A DNA stretch of 64,000 nucleotides, taken from contig CM059190.1 in NCBI GenBank assembly GCA_030323885.1, forward strand, positions 88,635,865-88,699,864, read 5' to 3'. Each line of letters starts with the position of its first letter. The first letter of the stretch is position 1. The stretch is from Branchipolynoe longqiensis. Taxonomy: Eukaryota; Annelida; Polychaeta; Phyllodocida; Polynoidae. The notes under the pieces are model-generated. The model saw only the letters and a program-made list of their open reading frames with translations. It ran no database searches and was not told the origin of the DNA. Of this stretch, positions 43,317 through 53,173 are shown piece after piece. A program made the translations under genes and the position numbers.

Positions 43317-43361
43317 GATGAGAAAAATCAAATCATGACGACTAACGTCTGGTTAGAGCAG
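43317..43361 (+). CDS. Exon of a nicotinic acetylcholine receptor subunit (45 nt)
   Basis: The 45 nt translate in phase 0 to DEKNQIMTTNVWLEQ, the early extracellular ligand-binding-domain segment of nicotinic acetylcholine receptor subunits (ligand-gated cation channels of the Cys-loop family in the plasma membrane). It is preceded by a pyrimidine-rich acceptor (TTTGTTTTCTTTTACAG) and followed by a consensus donor (GTGAGT). A separate 45-nt exon at this place is known for vertebrate alpha-7-type genes, recalled rather than looked up. Neighbouring exons, which would end in an I-I-D-V-like motif and begin with a W-x-D-Y-like motif, were not found, so the introns on both sides are long. Which subunit it is cannot be told from 15 residues. 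Confidence 0.88.
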
Positions 43362-43457
43362 GTGAGTAAATTTTATTTTATTGTGTGTGTGTGCGTGTGA
43401 ATTAAAGCAGCCACAACTGCATCCAATAGAGGGGAGCATAGTCTGATCAAGCATACT

Positions 43458-43805
43458 TTAAAGGTGCATATTCAGATGAAAACATCAAATTTTCAAAACC
43501 AAAACAATTATCTGGAGTTGATTCTACATATCTAACTTAGATATGGGTGCACTTATTGAGCATGTGTCGCCACACAGAAGTGAATACTGAGTCAATTTAA
43601 TAGAACATGTTACTGCAGAAGCTTATGGTGTCAGAGTGTTGGTATGCTTGCCAAAATTAATTTTGCATTTCAAAGATATCAGAAGTTAGCCATTTAAAGT
43701 AAAAGTGACTTCAAGCTAAAGTAAAGTCGATTCGAACAATCAATTTAATATATTTATCTCAGAAAATGTCCGAAACTCAAAAACCATCGGACTATGCAAC
43801 TTTAA
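43458..43805. mobile_element. Family C MITE in the receptor intron
   Basis: TTAA at 43458-43461 and 43802-43805, with AAAACATCAAATTTTCAAAA and AAAAACCATCGGACTATGC. It starts 97 bp after the receptor exon. The central palindrome is mutated. Confidence 0.75.
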
Positions 43806-43845
43806 ATAACCTACTGAAATTATGCCAATCGTGATTATTGTAATC

Positions 43846-44513
43846 TCATAGGGGTGGTATGCAGGTATTGCAATACTGCAGGGAGTTTGACGCCCCTGCC
43901 CTGCAGAGTTATAAACCTCTGCCTTGTGGTACAGGTTCTTGACAGAACCGAAGGCTAAGGGAGCAAACCCTGACAGAAAACCATGTCACTGTGGCAGCAT
44001 TAAGGGTGGTTGATGTATGGAACTCCCAACATCTCCCAACCAGCCACTGCAGGGACAAATAGCTTTGCACCTGTCTGGACATGTTCTTGCCAGTGTGAAA
44101 CCTCTATTTGCTCCCCGAGAGAGTGCCGCTGGTAACTTGCAAAAGCCAGCAGCACTTCAACACTTTTGCAGGCAGCTTTCATGAAATGTAACTCGAACGG
44201 ACAGGGCTGCCCTCCATGGAAGATCTTCTGATCAAAAAGAATCTCCAGTGGACTAGACACCTGATGAGGATGTGATCAAACATGCTACCAAAGCAGATCC
44301 TCTACTCTCAACTGTCTTCTGGTTACACAAAGATAGGGCACCCTCATCTCCGGTTCAAGGATACCATCAAGAGAAACCTGAAGCTGAGAGATATTAAGAA
44401 CGAGTCATCGACATCATGCTCACAGCAGAGAGCTAAATGGAGAGCGCCAGTCAAGTAATGAAAGCAGTCTTTGTTACATCACGACCAACAGCATGATGAT
44501 GATGATGATGATG
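43846..44513 (+). pseudogene. 3' end of a non-LTR retrotransposon with (ATG)n tail
   Basis: From about 44200 the plus strand encodes the C-terminal tail typical of RT proteins of RTE/CR1/Jockey-like elements: MEDLLIKKNLQWTRHLMRM, then a TGA, then PKQILYSQLSSGYTK, HPHLRFKDTIKRNLKLRDI and QQRAKWRAPVK before double stops. A (GAT)n tail at about 44492-44513 ends it. The upstream 350 bp is the non-coding-looking part shared with 1654-2050, 2905-3194 and 56100-56560. The RT core itself is absent. Confidence 0.65.
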
Positions 44514-44687
44514 ATAGGTCATGGTAAACCAGCACCTCATTTCAACACCCAGTGTTATGGATGGGAAGTTGGGACTGTCCTATAACTAGCCGAGTCTCTG
44601 TACTTTGTGAAACATCAATTATATGCTAACTATACCATGGACAAGAGCTATTCATATATATATTTATGAAGAGCTCCTTATATATAT

Positions 44688-44785
44688 AATGAGCTCTTTT
44701 CCAAAGCGCAAACTACGAGTTGTGCATTGACATTGCAAGCTCATTTCTTGGATCGGCGTTTATCGTGTTTTGGAAAAGAGCTCTT
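44688..44785. repeat. 98-bp hairpin-forming inverted repeat
   Basis: GAGCTCTTTTCCAAA at the left and TTTTGGAAAAGAGCTC at the right give 15-bp arms around about 65 bp. It could be a miniature element. Only one copy was noticed. Confidence 0.6.
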
Positions 44786-45039
44786 CAAATATATGTGTTA
44801 GTCTTTTACCAGACGACGAATCAAAGACACATTCTTGTGATTAATAAAGATATCCTGTGTTAACCGACAGGTGAGTAAAACATACGCCACCTGTCGGATT
44901 ATTAATACTCAACTCGCCTTTTCAGAAGGTTCCGATCCATCTCGGTGATTAAATGACAAAGCCTGCAAAGTGTTGACTGTAAAAGACGAACTCAAAACGT
45001 AATAAACGGCGATGGTCTTCTGTGGGTTTCTTCTACAAG

Positions 45040-45372
45040 GTGGATAGGGGGAGGAGAGGGGGGAGGGGAGGAGGAAGGGGGTGGGACGGTGGAGAGGATG
45101 GCTAAGGGGGACGGGGAAGAGGAGGAGGAGGAGAGGGTGAGGAGGGGCAGGGGAGGTAGAGGGGAGGGGAAAGACATGAGAGGGTTGAGGAGGGGGAAAG
45201 GGAGAGGGAAGATATATGAAAGGGGAGGGGGGAGAGGAAAGGGAAGGATGAGGGGAGATGGGGAGGAGGACAGGAGGATAGGATGGTGGAGGGGGAAGAA
45301 GGAGAGGGTAGGGTTGAGAGGTAGGGCGAGGAGGACAGGGTGATGAGGGGGAGAGGGAGGAGGGAAATGGCT
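45040..45372. repeat. GGGGAGGA polypurine tract
   Basis: Nearly pure A/G on the plus strand (GAGGAGGAGGAGAGG words). The apparent ORFs on both strands are compositional. Confidence 0.9.
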
Positions 45373-45569
45373 GTTCTTTCTGCCTTGGGTTTATTGTTAA
45401 TTTCTTAACCGTCTCAAGCAAGGAGTGTTGTGAGGAAGAGGGTTAATAAAACATAAATGAATCGAGTGTTAACACATTGTTTCCAACTTGGACTAATACT
45501 AATAGGGGTAAGCAAAAAGATCAAAGGGGGGATTGTATTGCAATGAACTGTTTCTTTACATCCCTTCTT

Positions 45570-45800
45570 TATAATTTGTGATATACAATTAATATATAAA
45601 TTTGTATATTTGTGATGATTAACGAATTATGCGAGTATAAATATACATAAGGGAATTATTATCATTATTGTTATACTCTGTAAGACCCAAAACTGTACCG
45701 GTGGCGCCACCTTCGGCCTCCTCGCTTCCAATGGATGTAGACCAGTGTCAGTCGCACCGGAGGATCTATATATAGCAACTATGACTAATCATATTCCATT
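45570..45800 (+). other. Segment with a recurrent TATA-containing motif
   Basis: AACGAATTATGCGAGTATAA at 45621 is followed by ATATACATAAGGGA and, about 60 bp on, GGTGGCGCCACCTTCGGCC. Related motif-plus-GCGCCACC arrangements occur in the repeat block at 61907-62119. It may be a solo terminal repeat of a YR retroelement relative. Confidence 0.35.
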
Positions 45801-46193
45801 ATGATATTTGGAAATAATTAAAGTTGTGGTGGTCATGTTAGTGTCCCTTTAAAGGATATATTACTTCAAAATGTGACTTCACAGATTGCCGTTCTGAAAA
45901 GTGCCACCTCTAATCTATCACAATTAGAATGCCTCGCAGGCGGTCCCCGTTTGAGGTGTGTTGCCTAATTGAAGGCTTTCTCTAAATGCCTGAGGCACAT
46001 GCATTGATCAGCAACGACTGCTGTGTCAGTAATTGGCTTCATGGTATACCAACCTATATAGACCGGTTCAGCCAAATTAAGTGATAAATTCACCGAGTAT
46101 GACGGGAACCATTTAATAAGTGTCCCTCATTTTCTCAATGTCTTCCTGGCGATATTTACACCAGGTAATATATACTATGTATTGAGATATATA
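45801..46193. other. Unique sequence between repeats
   Basis: About 390 bp with balanced composition and no repeat match in the window. No splice-flanked frame was identified. It might be a conserved non-coding element of the receptor intron, but only comparison could tell. Confidence 0.3.
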
Positions 46194-46527
46194 TAGATTA
46201 GTTAGACGAATCTTACCTTGGTATAGATGATGGATAACTGTTGTTTTACCGAGGTATAAGCCTCGGATAGACGTGGGCTAGGGAGAGCGAAGCACATCCG
46301 GTCCATCAATTTTTACCTACTTATTCAGGATAAAATGATCTAAATAAAACACTAATAATAATGCTAATGATAATAGACCTGTGAAGTTTTCCTGGTACAA
46401 GCCAGCCGAATAGACGTGGAAGGGTGTGGTGGGTGGGCCCTAGCCCACGAGTATCCGAGGCTTATACCTCAGTAAAACAACAGTTATCCATCATCTATAC
46501 CAAGGTAAAATTCATCTAACTAATCTA
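46194..46527. mobile_element. Palindromic miniature DIRS-related element
   Basis: 90-bp inverted arms (46194-46283 and 46438-46527) share TAGATTAGTTAGA, ACCTTGGTATAGATGATGG and GGTATAAGCCTCGGATA with few differences, around a 154-bp middle. Just inside the left arm, GCTAGGGAGAGCGAAGCAC then ATCCGGTCCA matches the end of the adjoining DIRS-like element as read inward from its right terminus. It abuts the DIRS-like left terminus with no spacer. Confidence 0.75.
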
Positions 46528-46572
46528 TTTTACCTCGGTATACAGCCTCAGGCTAGCCTCAGGCTAGGGAGA
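46528..46572. repeat. DIRS-like left inverted terminal repeat
   Basis: TTTTACCTCGGTATACAGCC then CAGGCTAGCCTCAGGC, the exact inverse of 51598-51642. Confidence 0.85.
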
Positions 46573-46699
46573 CATTTACGTAATATCATTTTATCCTGTA
46601 TATCTTGTTAACCATTCAATAACAATTCAAATTACATTGGGACTCAGCAATCGACAAGATTTTTGGAGACAGTAAAGTGTATTTTCAGCTCTTGCAGAT

Positions 46700-47600
46700 C
46701 TAGTCTTTCAGTAACCATCGAGCAACACTGCTCAACTTTTCCAACCGTTTGTTATAATGTCTTGCAAACGATCGTGCAGTTTTCCATCCTGCATGGGCTA
46801 AGATCCGTTAAACGGAAATTCCAAGCAGGCATGCCTTTGACACCATCACACCTCGCGTCTAATGGGACGCATATTTGTCCGTATTGATGCCTGCCAACTT
46901 CAACACTGTAATAGTCCATCGTGCAAGCGTATTTCGCGAAATGCCCTTGTGCGGCCTAATAAAGCTCACTAAAAGTTGCTTTGACGTTCTTAAGTCCTTT
47001 GTCTTGGATATATATATATGCCCTTGGCTGAAACTACCCATAGTTTTGGGTCCTCTGTAAACTTGTTACATTAATTGTAGACAGGGGATCTCCTAATCGG
47101 TTTGACTTTAATAACTGTGTCAAGTCAAACGTGGCTTCTTTCTTATCTATTTCTAGACCATCTAGTGACAGGGCGACAATAGTCTGTCCTCTGTGTCCTG
47201 TTACTAGTAATAGGAGCAATGCTAGTTTAAATCCTAACTTTCTAATATCTAAATGTTTGCTATGTGGCCATCGTTTAAATAGTTCAAATACCACAGACAC
47301 ATCCCAAAACCGACTATATTTTGGTTTGGGTGGATTCCTTTCATATATTGACCTAAGAATCCAGTGGATAACTTGATGTCTTCCTATTGTTTGGCCATTT
47401 ATCCTTGGAAGGATAACCGACAAAGCACACCTAGCAGCATTAATTGCTCCAAACCCTAAACCTTAATCTTCTAACATACGCAAGAATCTTCCGACCTGGG
47501 AAATGGTCGGGTTCATAGGTTTGACTTTCTTAATAAGGCAATGAACTCCCCACTTTCTTAAATAAGTTGTATACATTTTTACTGTGCCTTGCATGTGAGA
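46700..47600 (-). pseudogene. DIRS-like tyrosine recombinase, broken
   Basis: Would cut and join the retroelement's DNA circle. The minus-strand frame runs from TYLRKWGVHCLIKK through an in-frame TAA to GFGAINAARCALSVILP, NPPKPKYSRFWDVS and the first catalytic Arg in LLVTGHRGQTIVAL. It then continues into FIRPHKGISRNTLARW and the H-x-x-R box (SH, stop, TRG), GW and the tyrosine in FARHYNK. So all four catalytic positions are readable but the frame has at least three stops. It follows the RT/RNase H region as usual in DIRS elements. Confidence 0.8.
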
Positions 47601-47624
47601 CTATTCTTTGTCATGTAATTTTGT

Positions 47625-49511
47625 CTAAACCAAATTGTTCCAAATATTTATTTTAAAAAGGAATGCCAGCAACGGTGTCGTTGACATGTCCCCGCGTTGG
47701 TTTAAGGGGCCTTGATGTGTCAGATTTCCCGGCGATCTTCGGAATCGCAGGCAACCTGTGGCTGTTGCCACTATGCCCGGGAGCCAAGGGTGTGTGTCCC
47801 AGTCGGGAACGATTAATATTGCGTGTGCTTTCTCCATCTTTATCTTTCTGGCCACTCGGCTGATCAAGCTGAATGGAGGGAAAAAATAGTCAAATTTATT
47901 TCCCCCAAGTAAGAGAAAATGCATCTATCTGCCAGGCGTTTGGTTCTGGATGCCATGAAACATATTTGTTAATTTTAAAATTATTACGGGATGCAAATAA
48001 GTCGACCTCAGGTCGGCCCCACTTTTGACAAATTATTTCAAAAATGTTTGTATTAAGGTTCCATTCTAAATGATCACGGAGATGTCTGCTCTTTTGGTCA
48101 GCTAGCATATTTTGAATGCCTGGGATGTCTGCTACAGTCAGCCAAACCTGGTTTAGCTGCGCCCATTTCCAAATCTTCTTTGCTACATCCTTACATGGTT
48201 TGGACTTTGTCCCTCCCATGTTTCTTACATATGCCATTGCTGTTGTATTATCAGTTAGTATTCTAACATGTGTTTGTGGTATCTTAACAAGGCTTGCCAG
48301 TCCGAAATTTCATTTTGTAACCATCTTTCTACTGTTGCGACATCATTACGATGTGCTCCCCAACCTTCTAGTGATGCGTCAGTGGTTACCACCATGTTGG
48401 GTTCACCCATTCGAATAGGGTTGGGAGAATTTTGAATATTTTTGAACCACCAGTTAATATCATCCATGCCTTCGTCAAAAATAAACCTTTTCCGGTCGAA
48501 ATTTCCTTTTGTGCAAGCCAACGCCAAATTCTTATCTATTTCCAAAGATTTAATGTGTGCCTTGCCATATAGAATAGCTGGGGCATACGATATCAGTATA
48601 CCGACTAGCACGGCGAACTGCCTTATCTTTGGCCTATTTAGCTTGACCAAGCGTGTAGCTGTATCTAGAAACTTCTCAAGTTTGTTTCCGGGAGTGAAAC
48701 CGTCATTAACCGGGTGTTGATAATAAAACCCAAACATGTGAGTTCAGTTGTTGGTAAGAAAACCGACTTCTTGCATGAATATAAAATCTCAACTTTGTTA
48801 AAATTTTACATAACTCTTTGACAGCATCCTGACAGTCATTAAATGACTGTGAAACAATAAATGAGTGGTATATGTATGGGAACATGGTGTGACCCTTCTT
48901 AGCCATAGCTAATAACACCGCTTTCAACAATTTTGTAAAAAGACGTGGTGTGCACGCTAAACCATTTGGCATACATGTGAACTGGAAAAGTTTATCGTCC
49001 CAAATGAATCTTAGGAATTTGCGGTGTTCCGCACAAATAGGGACCGAATAATATGCATCCTGTAAATCTACACTGGCCATCCATGCATCAGGCGTAACCA
49101 ACTCCCTGGCAGTTTCTAGAGAAACCATTTTTTAAATGTTGATATTCCACTAATTGATTTAACTTAGTCAAATTCAAAATCATTCTAATAGGCCCATTAG
49201 GCTTAGGTCTGGAAAAAATATTAGAAATAAATTCACCTGAAGTGTGAAGCACTTCCTCTAATGCCTTTTGATTCAAACAACGAAGCTTGAGTAGATAATG
49301 CTTGCTTTTCTAATGCATTAAACTTATATGGGAAAGGAACCTGATATTGCACTGATAATTCCATAAATGGGATTTTAACTCCTGTTACTATGTTCAGAAT
49401 ATTGTTATCGTTAGCAATTTTAATCCATTCTGATAAACAATTAGAAATGTTGCCAGCACAAAAGTTTCTTACATCCGTTTGTGTCCCTTCCGCCACCATC
49501 TCTGCTACCAC
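47625..49511 (-). pseudogene. DIRS-like RT-RNase H-methylase-like polyprotein, broken
   Basis: Minus-strand frames in order give the RT N-terminal part (NCLSEWIKIANDNNILNIV, GEFISNIFSRPKPNGPIRM), the RT palm (WMASVDLQDAYYSVPI, FTCMPNGLACTPRLFTKLL), and a core that reads YIYHSF where YIDDSF is expected, so both catalytic Asp are gone. RNase H follows with VVTTDASLEGWGA and ADQKSRHLR, then PEVDLFASRNNFK and PPFSLISRVARKI, the region described as methylase-like in DIRS elements. Several frameshifts separate these. The family match is clear; function is excluded. Confidence 0.85.
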
Positions 49512-49531
49512 TGATGTTTGTGTAGCAGTGT

Positions 49532-50290
49532 TTATTTGCTGCCTGGGCGCGGGAAGAGCTGCTTTGGTGCAAACTCTTTGCGGAACTGGCGGTTTCCGTC
49601 ATTCCAGCTTTGACGGTCGCCCCGACCCCTGCTTCGTGGCAGATAGCTGTAGGAGTGGCCGGATCTGTCAGCCCTGGTTCCGCGCCGGATCCGAAAATCC
49701 CCTCGCGGTGTGCGGAATCTGGAGGTATTTTCCGACCTCCGGGTAGTTTTCATGTACCTCGAATGGGTGACAAAATCTAATGTGGCTTCAGCCAGGATCT
49801 CTCTCTGTGTAGTAACGGTCTTCAGCCAACATCGCCCTTTGTGGTAACATTTGCCTAAACTGGATGTGGCTTTAGCCAACCTCGCTCTCCGTTGTCGAAC
49901 GGGTGGCCTAAATGGAATGCGGCATGAGCCCACATGTCTCTCCGTTTTAACGGGCTACCACGTAACATGGTTTTTAAACCATCGGCTCTATCCGCTTGGT
50001 GACAGGCGGGCTACCGCGATGAGGCTTCAGCCAACATTGCGCACTTCAATGGCTTTCCCGTCCCGATGCAACCAAACCTAATGGTCGGTCTCCGCTTCCG
50101 GGTCGGAAGGGATTAAGGCCTCGGGCTGAGGCAATGGCAAAGCCGTCAACCCCAGAAAGGAGTGACAGTCCTCCTCCGGGCGATCCGCAGCAGCTGATGC
50201 AGCTGATGCAGCAGGCGTGACCTTGTTCCACTTTGTGGCCATCGGTAGTCTGTAAACGACTGTGTTACTATAAACCGGTATCAACTCAAC
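49532..50290 (-). pseudogene. Gag-like region of the DIRS-like element
   Basis: Minus-strand frames are rich in Arg and Ser (RFRTPRGDFRIRRGTRADR, then SYLPRSRGRGDRQS) and lie where a DIRS gag would be, directly upstream of RT. An upstream frame has an alanine/proline-rich start (MATKWNKVTPAASAASAAAD). The DNA has internal near-repeats of GGCTTCAGCCAACATCGC type. Assignment rests on position and composition. Confidence 0.5.
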
Positions 50291-50399
50291 GTGAACACAA
50301 ATTGTGACGCCAGGTGGAACCTGGGTTGAGGATGTATTTGGTACTGAGTAACGTATTTACACCGTTCTCAGTACAGGTGTGGTAAGCTAAGTTTATGCC

Positions 50400-50760
50400 A
50401 TAGGTGTCTGGTATCGAAACCAACCATACGGGGGGTCGGCCTTGGGACCGGCCACTCTCTCTGTTCCGTACACTTCTCCCTCCCACGGCTTCTGCGCCAG
50501 CAAGTTGGAGAAAATGCTACGAAACTCGGAGGTTCACCTTAAAAAAGTTCTGGGGAGTCAATAAAAGAAACCCAGGATAATCCCCAATGTGACTCTTTAT
50601 GAGAGTCCGAGAGAAAATCCACTGGAGATGCGGTTTCACCCTGCAGCTTTCGCTTTCATCTCTACCCACATTCCACGGGTGCAACAACCAATCAGTATCG
50701 GTTTTGTTTGTATACCAAGGCTCTTGGCCGGTCACCATCATTTTATCCGTTTGTAAACAA
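50400..50760 (-). other. 5' region of the DIRS-like element with LTR-like features
   Basis: Read on the minus strand, TTTCTTTTATTGACTCCCC is followed by ATTTTCTCCAACTTGC and TGGCGCAGAAGCCGTGGG, which looks like an LTR end and primer-binding site. It may be a fragment of a different LTR element inserted upstream of gag. No second LTR copy was seen. Confidence 0.25.
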
Positions 50761-51039
50761 ACCTATCTCAGACAGACTTACAAAGTTCTAAACTTCTAAA
50801 AAGATGCCATAATGCATGACAAACTAGCTTCATACTGTTTGTATTAATACTTACAGTTACAGTGAATACAATACTCCACTCCAGGCTTATGTCAACTGTC
50901 AGTGACTGCTTTCCTGCTGAGTAAGCTTTGGACATTATTCAATTATTCATTTCCTCCAGTGTTCTTGGGTTTAACCGAAAATAAATCAATACATATAAAA
51001 AATATATATAGTATTCTTTGTGTGGCTTTATAGAGTGGG

Positions 51040-51110
51040 AAAAGAACCCACATCTCCTGCATTCCAGGCCAATGTGCTAACCATCACACCACCTATGAAA
51101 CTCCGGGTCT
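51040..51110 (-). repeat. tRNA-like SINE head fragment
   Basis: On the minus strand GGTGGTGTGATGGTTAGCAC and GATGTGGGTTCTTTTCCC resemble an A box and degenerate B box. Similar to 1-80. Confidence 0.4.
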
Positions 51111-51134
51111 ACATGGCGACTCGAAATCAGCGTA

Positions 51135-51480
51135 GCAGAATTCGAAACGGTTAAATGCTAATAATTCCGAAAATACAGTCGCCACCGATCTAAAAATCAC
51201 ACAAAGGACGTTATTGTCCTTAATAAAGAAACGTGTGGAACGGTTAACCCGTAATATATGTCCTTCCTTGGCGAAAGATGAATAAACTATAAGAAGTAAT
51301 CGAGCAAAAATGGGGGATTTAAGCGAACGAACGAAACCAACACACAAAGGCAACTCGAAAGCTAGCGAACCGCACTTTCGGAACGGTTAAACGGTAATAA
51401 TTCCGAAAATACAGTCGCCATCTAGCTAAAAACTCACACAAAGGACGGTAATGTCCTTAATAAAGCAAGGTGTGGAAAAT
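51135..51480. repeat. Direct repeats in the DIRS-like 5' region
   Basis: About 51145-51250 and 51378-51475 share GAACGGTTAAA, TAATAATTCCGAAAATACAG and TCACACAAAGGACG followed by GTCCTTAATAAAG. The spacing is about 235 bp. Confidence 0.8.
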
Positions 51481-51597
51481 AATCTGCGAATTCCGGGTAT
51501 TTGTGGAGAAATTTGTAGAAAAGTATCGCTGAACAACTCGCGTACGTAGATGTACCGCGAGATTCTTATGCTAATTGCTGGACCGGATGTGCTTCCC

Positions 51598-51642
51598 TCT
51601 CCCTAGCCTGAGGCTAGCCTGAGGCTGTATACCGAGGTAAAA
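51598..51642. repeat. DIRS-like right inverted terminal repeat
   Basis: TCTCCCTAGCCTGAGGC and GTATACCGAGGTAAAA, the inverse of 46528-46572. The adjacent inner CCGGATGTGCTTCCCTC is shared, inverted, with the miniature palindromic element at 46194-46527. Confidence 0.85.
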
Positions 51643-51939
51643 TATATAATAATTCTTATGTTAACTATGTACAGAAGAGAGATAAGCTATAATGAGATAG
51701 AGACAAGTATGCGATATTAGTTGGGAGTAACTTAGACCCCAACTCCTTTATTTGAAAAAGATTCCCCCGAGCGAGTGGAGGCTAGGCCCCACGCAGGAGG
51801 CGGAGCGTGCATGATGCATGGTGAACTCAAGCCACCAACTAAGGTCCGCTTTGAATTCTTGGTTTAGGGAGATTCTGTAATGGGAGCGCCTAACTGATCC
51901 ACAAAAGTCATAAATGCGGCGCGCGAAAGTTGGCCACCC
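51643..51939. other. Spacer between two retroelements
   Basis: About 300 bp with no identified content. Confidence 0.4.
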
Positions 51940-52912
51940 CTAACTACTTTGGCGCAGTGCGACACCACCCCGCTAAGCTTTCAATTTTGATGCGGGTGGC
52001 ATGCTTCCTGCTGAATAGGCTGTATATACATGATAGTAGTTTCTGCAGTTTGTCATTTGGTAAGCTCAGATTCATCTTTACCAAATTAATTATGATATCG
52101 AAGAATCTGCACAACGTGCTGGGGGAGGCGAGTTTTTTTAAACTGATGAAAAACGCTAGCAGCCTGAGCACTCCCACCAGGTCTGACTGGGCTAAAACCC
52201 CTTCCTCAAAAGTGATTGTAAGCGAGCAAAAGTCGTCCAAATAATTGGTTACTCTACCTTGCCCCTATGAACCATGCAACGTACCACAATATCTGAGAGC
52301 TTTGAAAAGACAAAAGGACTAGAGCTGAGCCCCATACATAATCTGTTGTCCTTTAGAAAAGTAGTTACACCCTTTGTGAATTTGCCATGAGAGGCCCTGG
52401 CAGCGAGTACTGGAGGGGTGGTTATATACCGCCCTGTAGGAATCAGAGTTGTCCACTACCGACATGAATTCCCCCTCTAACATATTATCGGTTACATTAT
52501 CAATACTTTTGTATGCAAATTTTGTCACACACTGATCAGTAAATAAATTAACGCATGTGTCATGGGGGGAGCTACAGTCGATAATAGTCCTGAAACCTTT
52601 CGAATCAGGTTTTGCCACCATACCTATCGGGTGAGTGCATATCTTGGGGGCTTCCCTGACAGATAGCACTCCTGTCTCAATTTTGCGGTGGAATTCTTTC
52701 GACATCATGGCATGAGTCAGCTCACCCGTGCTTGAGCCATAGCTATGGCCCCTGTAGGCTGAGTTACAGCCATCATTTATCACATGAAAACCTAAAATGA
52801 CTCCCCTCATGACATAGTTCCAATCGGGATTGTTATCGCCCGTAAGAAGGCTTCCGCGAAGAAACGGCAGGGGAGGAGCTGAGCGACCGCGTCGCCCACG
52901 CTATGAGAGCGT
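51940..52912 (-). pseudogene. RT fragment of a Ngaro-like element, relic
   Basis: Minus-strand frames match the element at 57640-62211 in order: QLLPCRFFAEAFLRA, VILGFHVINDGCNSAY, GFRTIIDCSSPHDTCVN and LFTDQCVTKFAYKSIDNV. The LDD-like part follows as DDFCSLTITFEEGVL, then LSLPNDKLQKLL. The segment with the central RT motifs between them is largely deleted, and stops are frequent. It stops at a family E MITE (52914), which inserted into it or next to it. Only about 1 kb survives. Confidence 0.8.
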
Positions 52913-52913
52913 A

Positions 52914-53173
52914 ATGCTAGATTCACACCTACCTTATACGATTCGCGCATTAAAACTCGCGACCCGACCTGCTTAAAACTGAAAATGGGCCGATTCATTT
53001 TTCGAATTGCGAATCGCAATCATAAGGAAGCACTTTAGCCCTAAAAATTAGTTTTAAGTCGCGAATCGCAATCGGTAGGTGTGCTAGGGGAGTGCACGCC
53101 TCACGACTTTTGGGCAGTTTTAGATCGTATACGGTAGGTGGGTGCGGAAAAACGGTAGGTGTGTACGTAGCAT
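52914..53173. mobile_element. Family E MITE (260 bp)
   Basis: TA at 52912-52913 and 53174-53175. Left end ATGCTAGATTCACACCTACC and inverted right end ATGCTACGTACACACCTACC. The interior shares CGATTCGCG, CGACCCGACCTGCTTAAAAC and TTTTTCGAATTGCG with the copy at 17047-17280, in opposite orientation. Confidence 0.8.

Larger units (their letters stand above)
46528..51642 (-). mobile_element. DIRS-like tyrosine-recombinase retroelement, degraded
   Basis: Inverted terminal repeats of about 45 bp (46528-46572, starting TTTTACCTCGGTATACAGCC, and its inverse at 51598-51642) bound 5.1 kb. On the minus strand the order is gag-like, RT, RNase H, methylase-like region and tyrosine recombinase, which is the DIRS order. 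Inverted termini also fit DIRS rather than Ngaro. All reading frames carry stops or shifts. A tRNA-like fragment and direct repeats lie in the 5' part (51000-51600). Confidence 0.85.
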
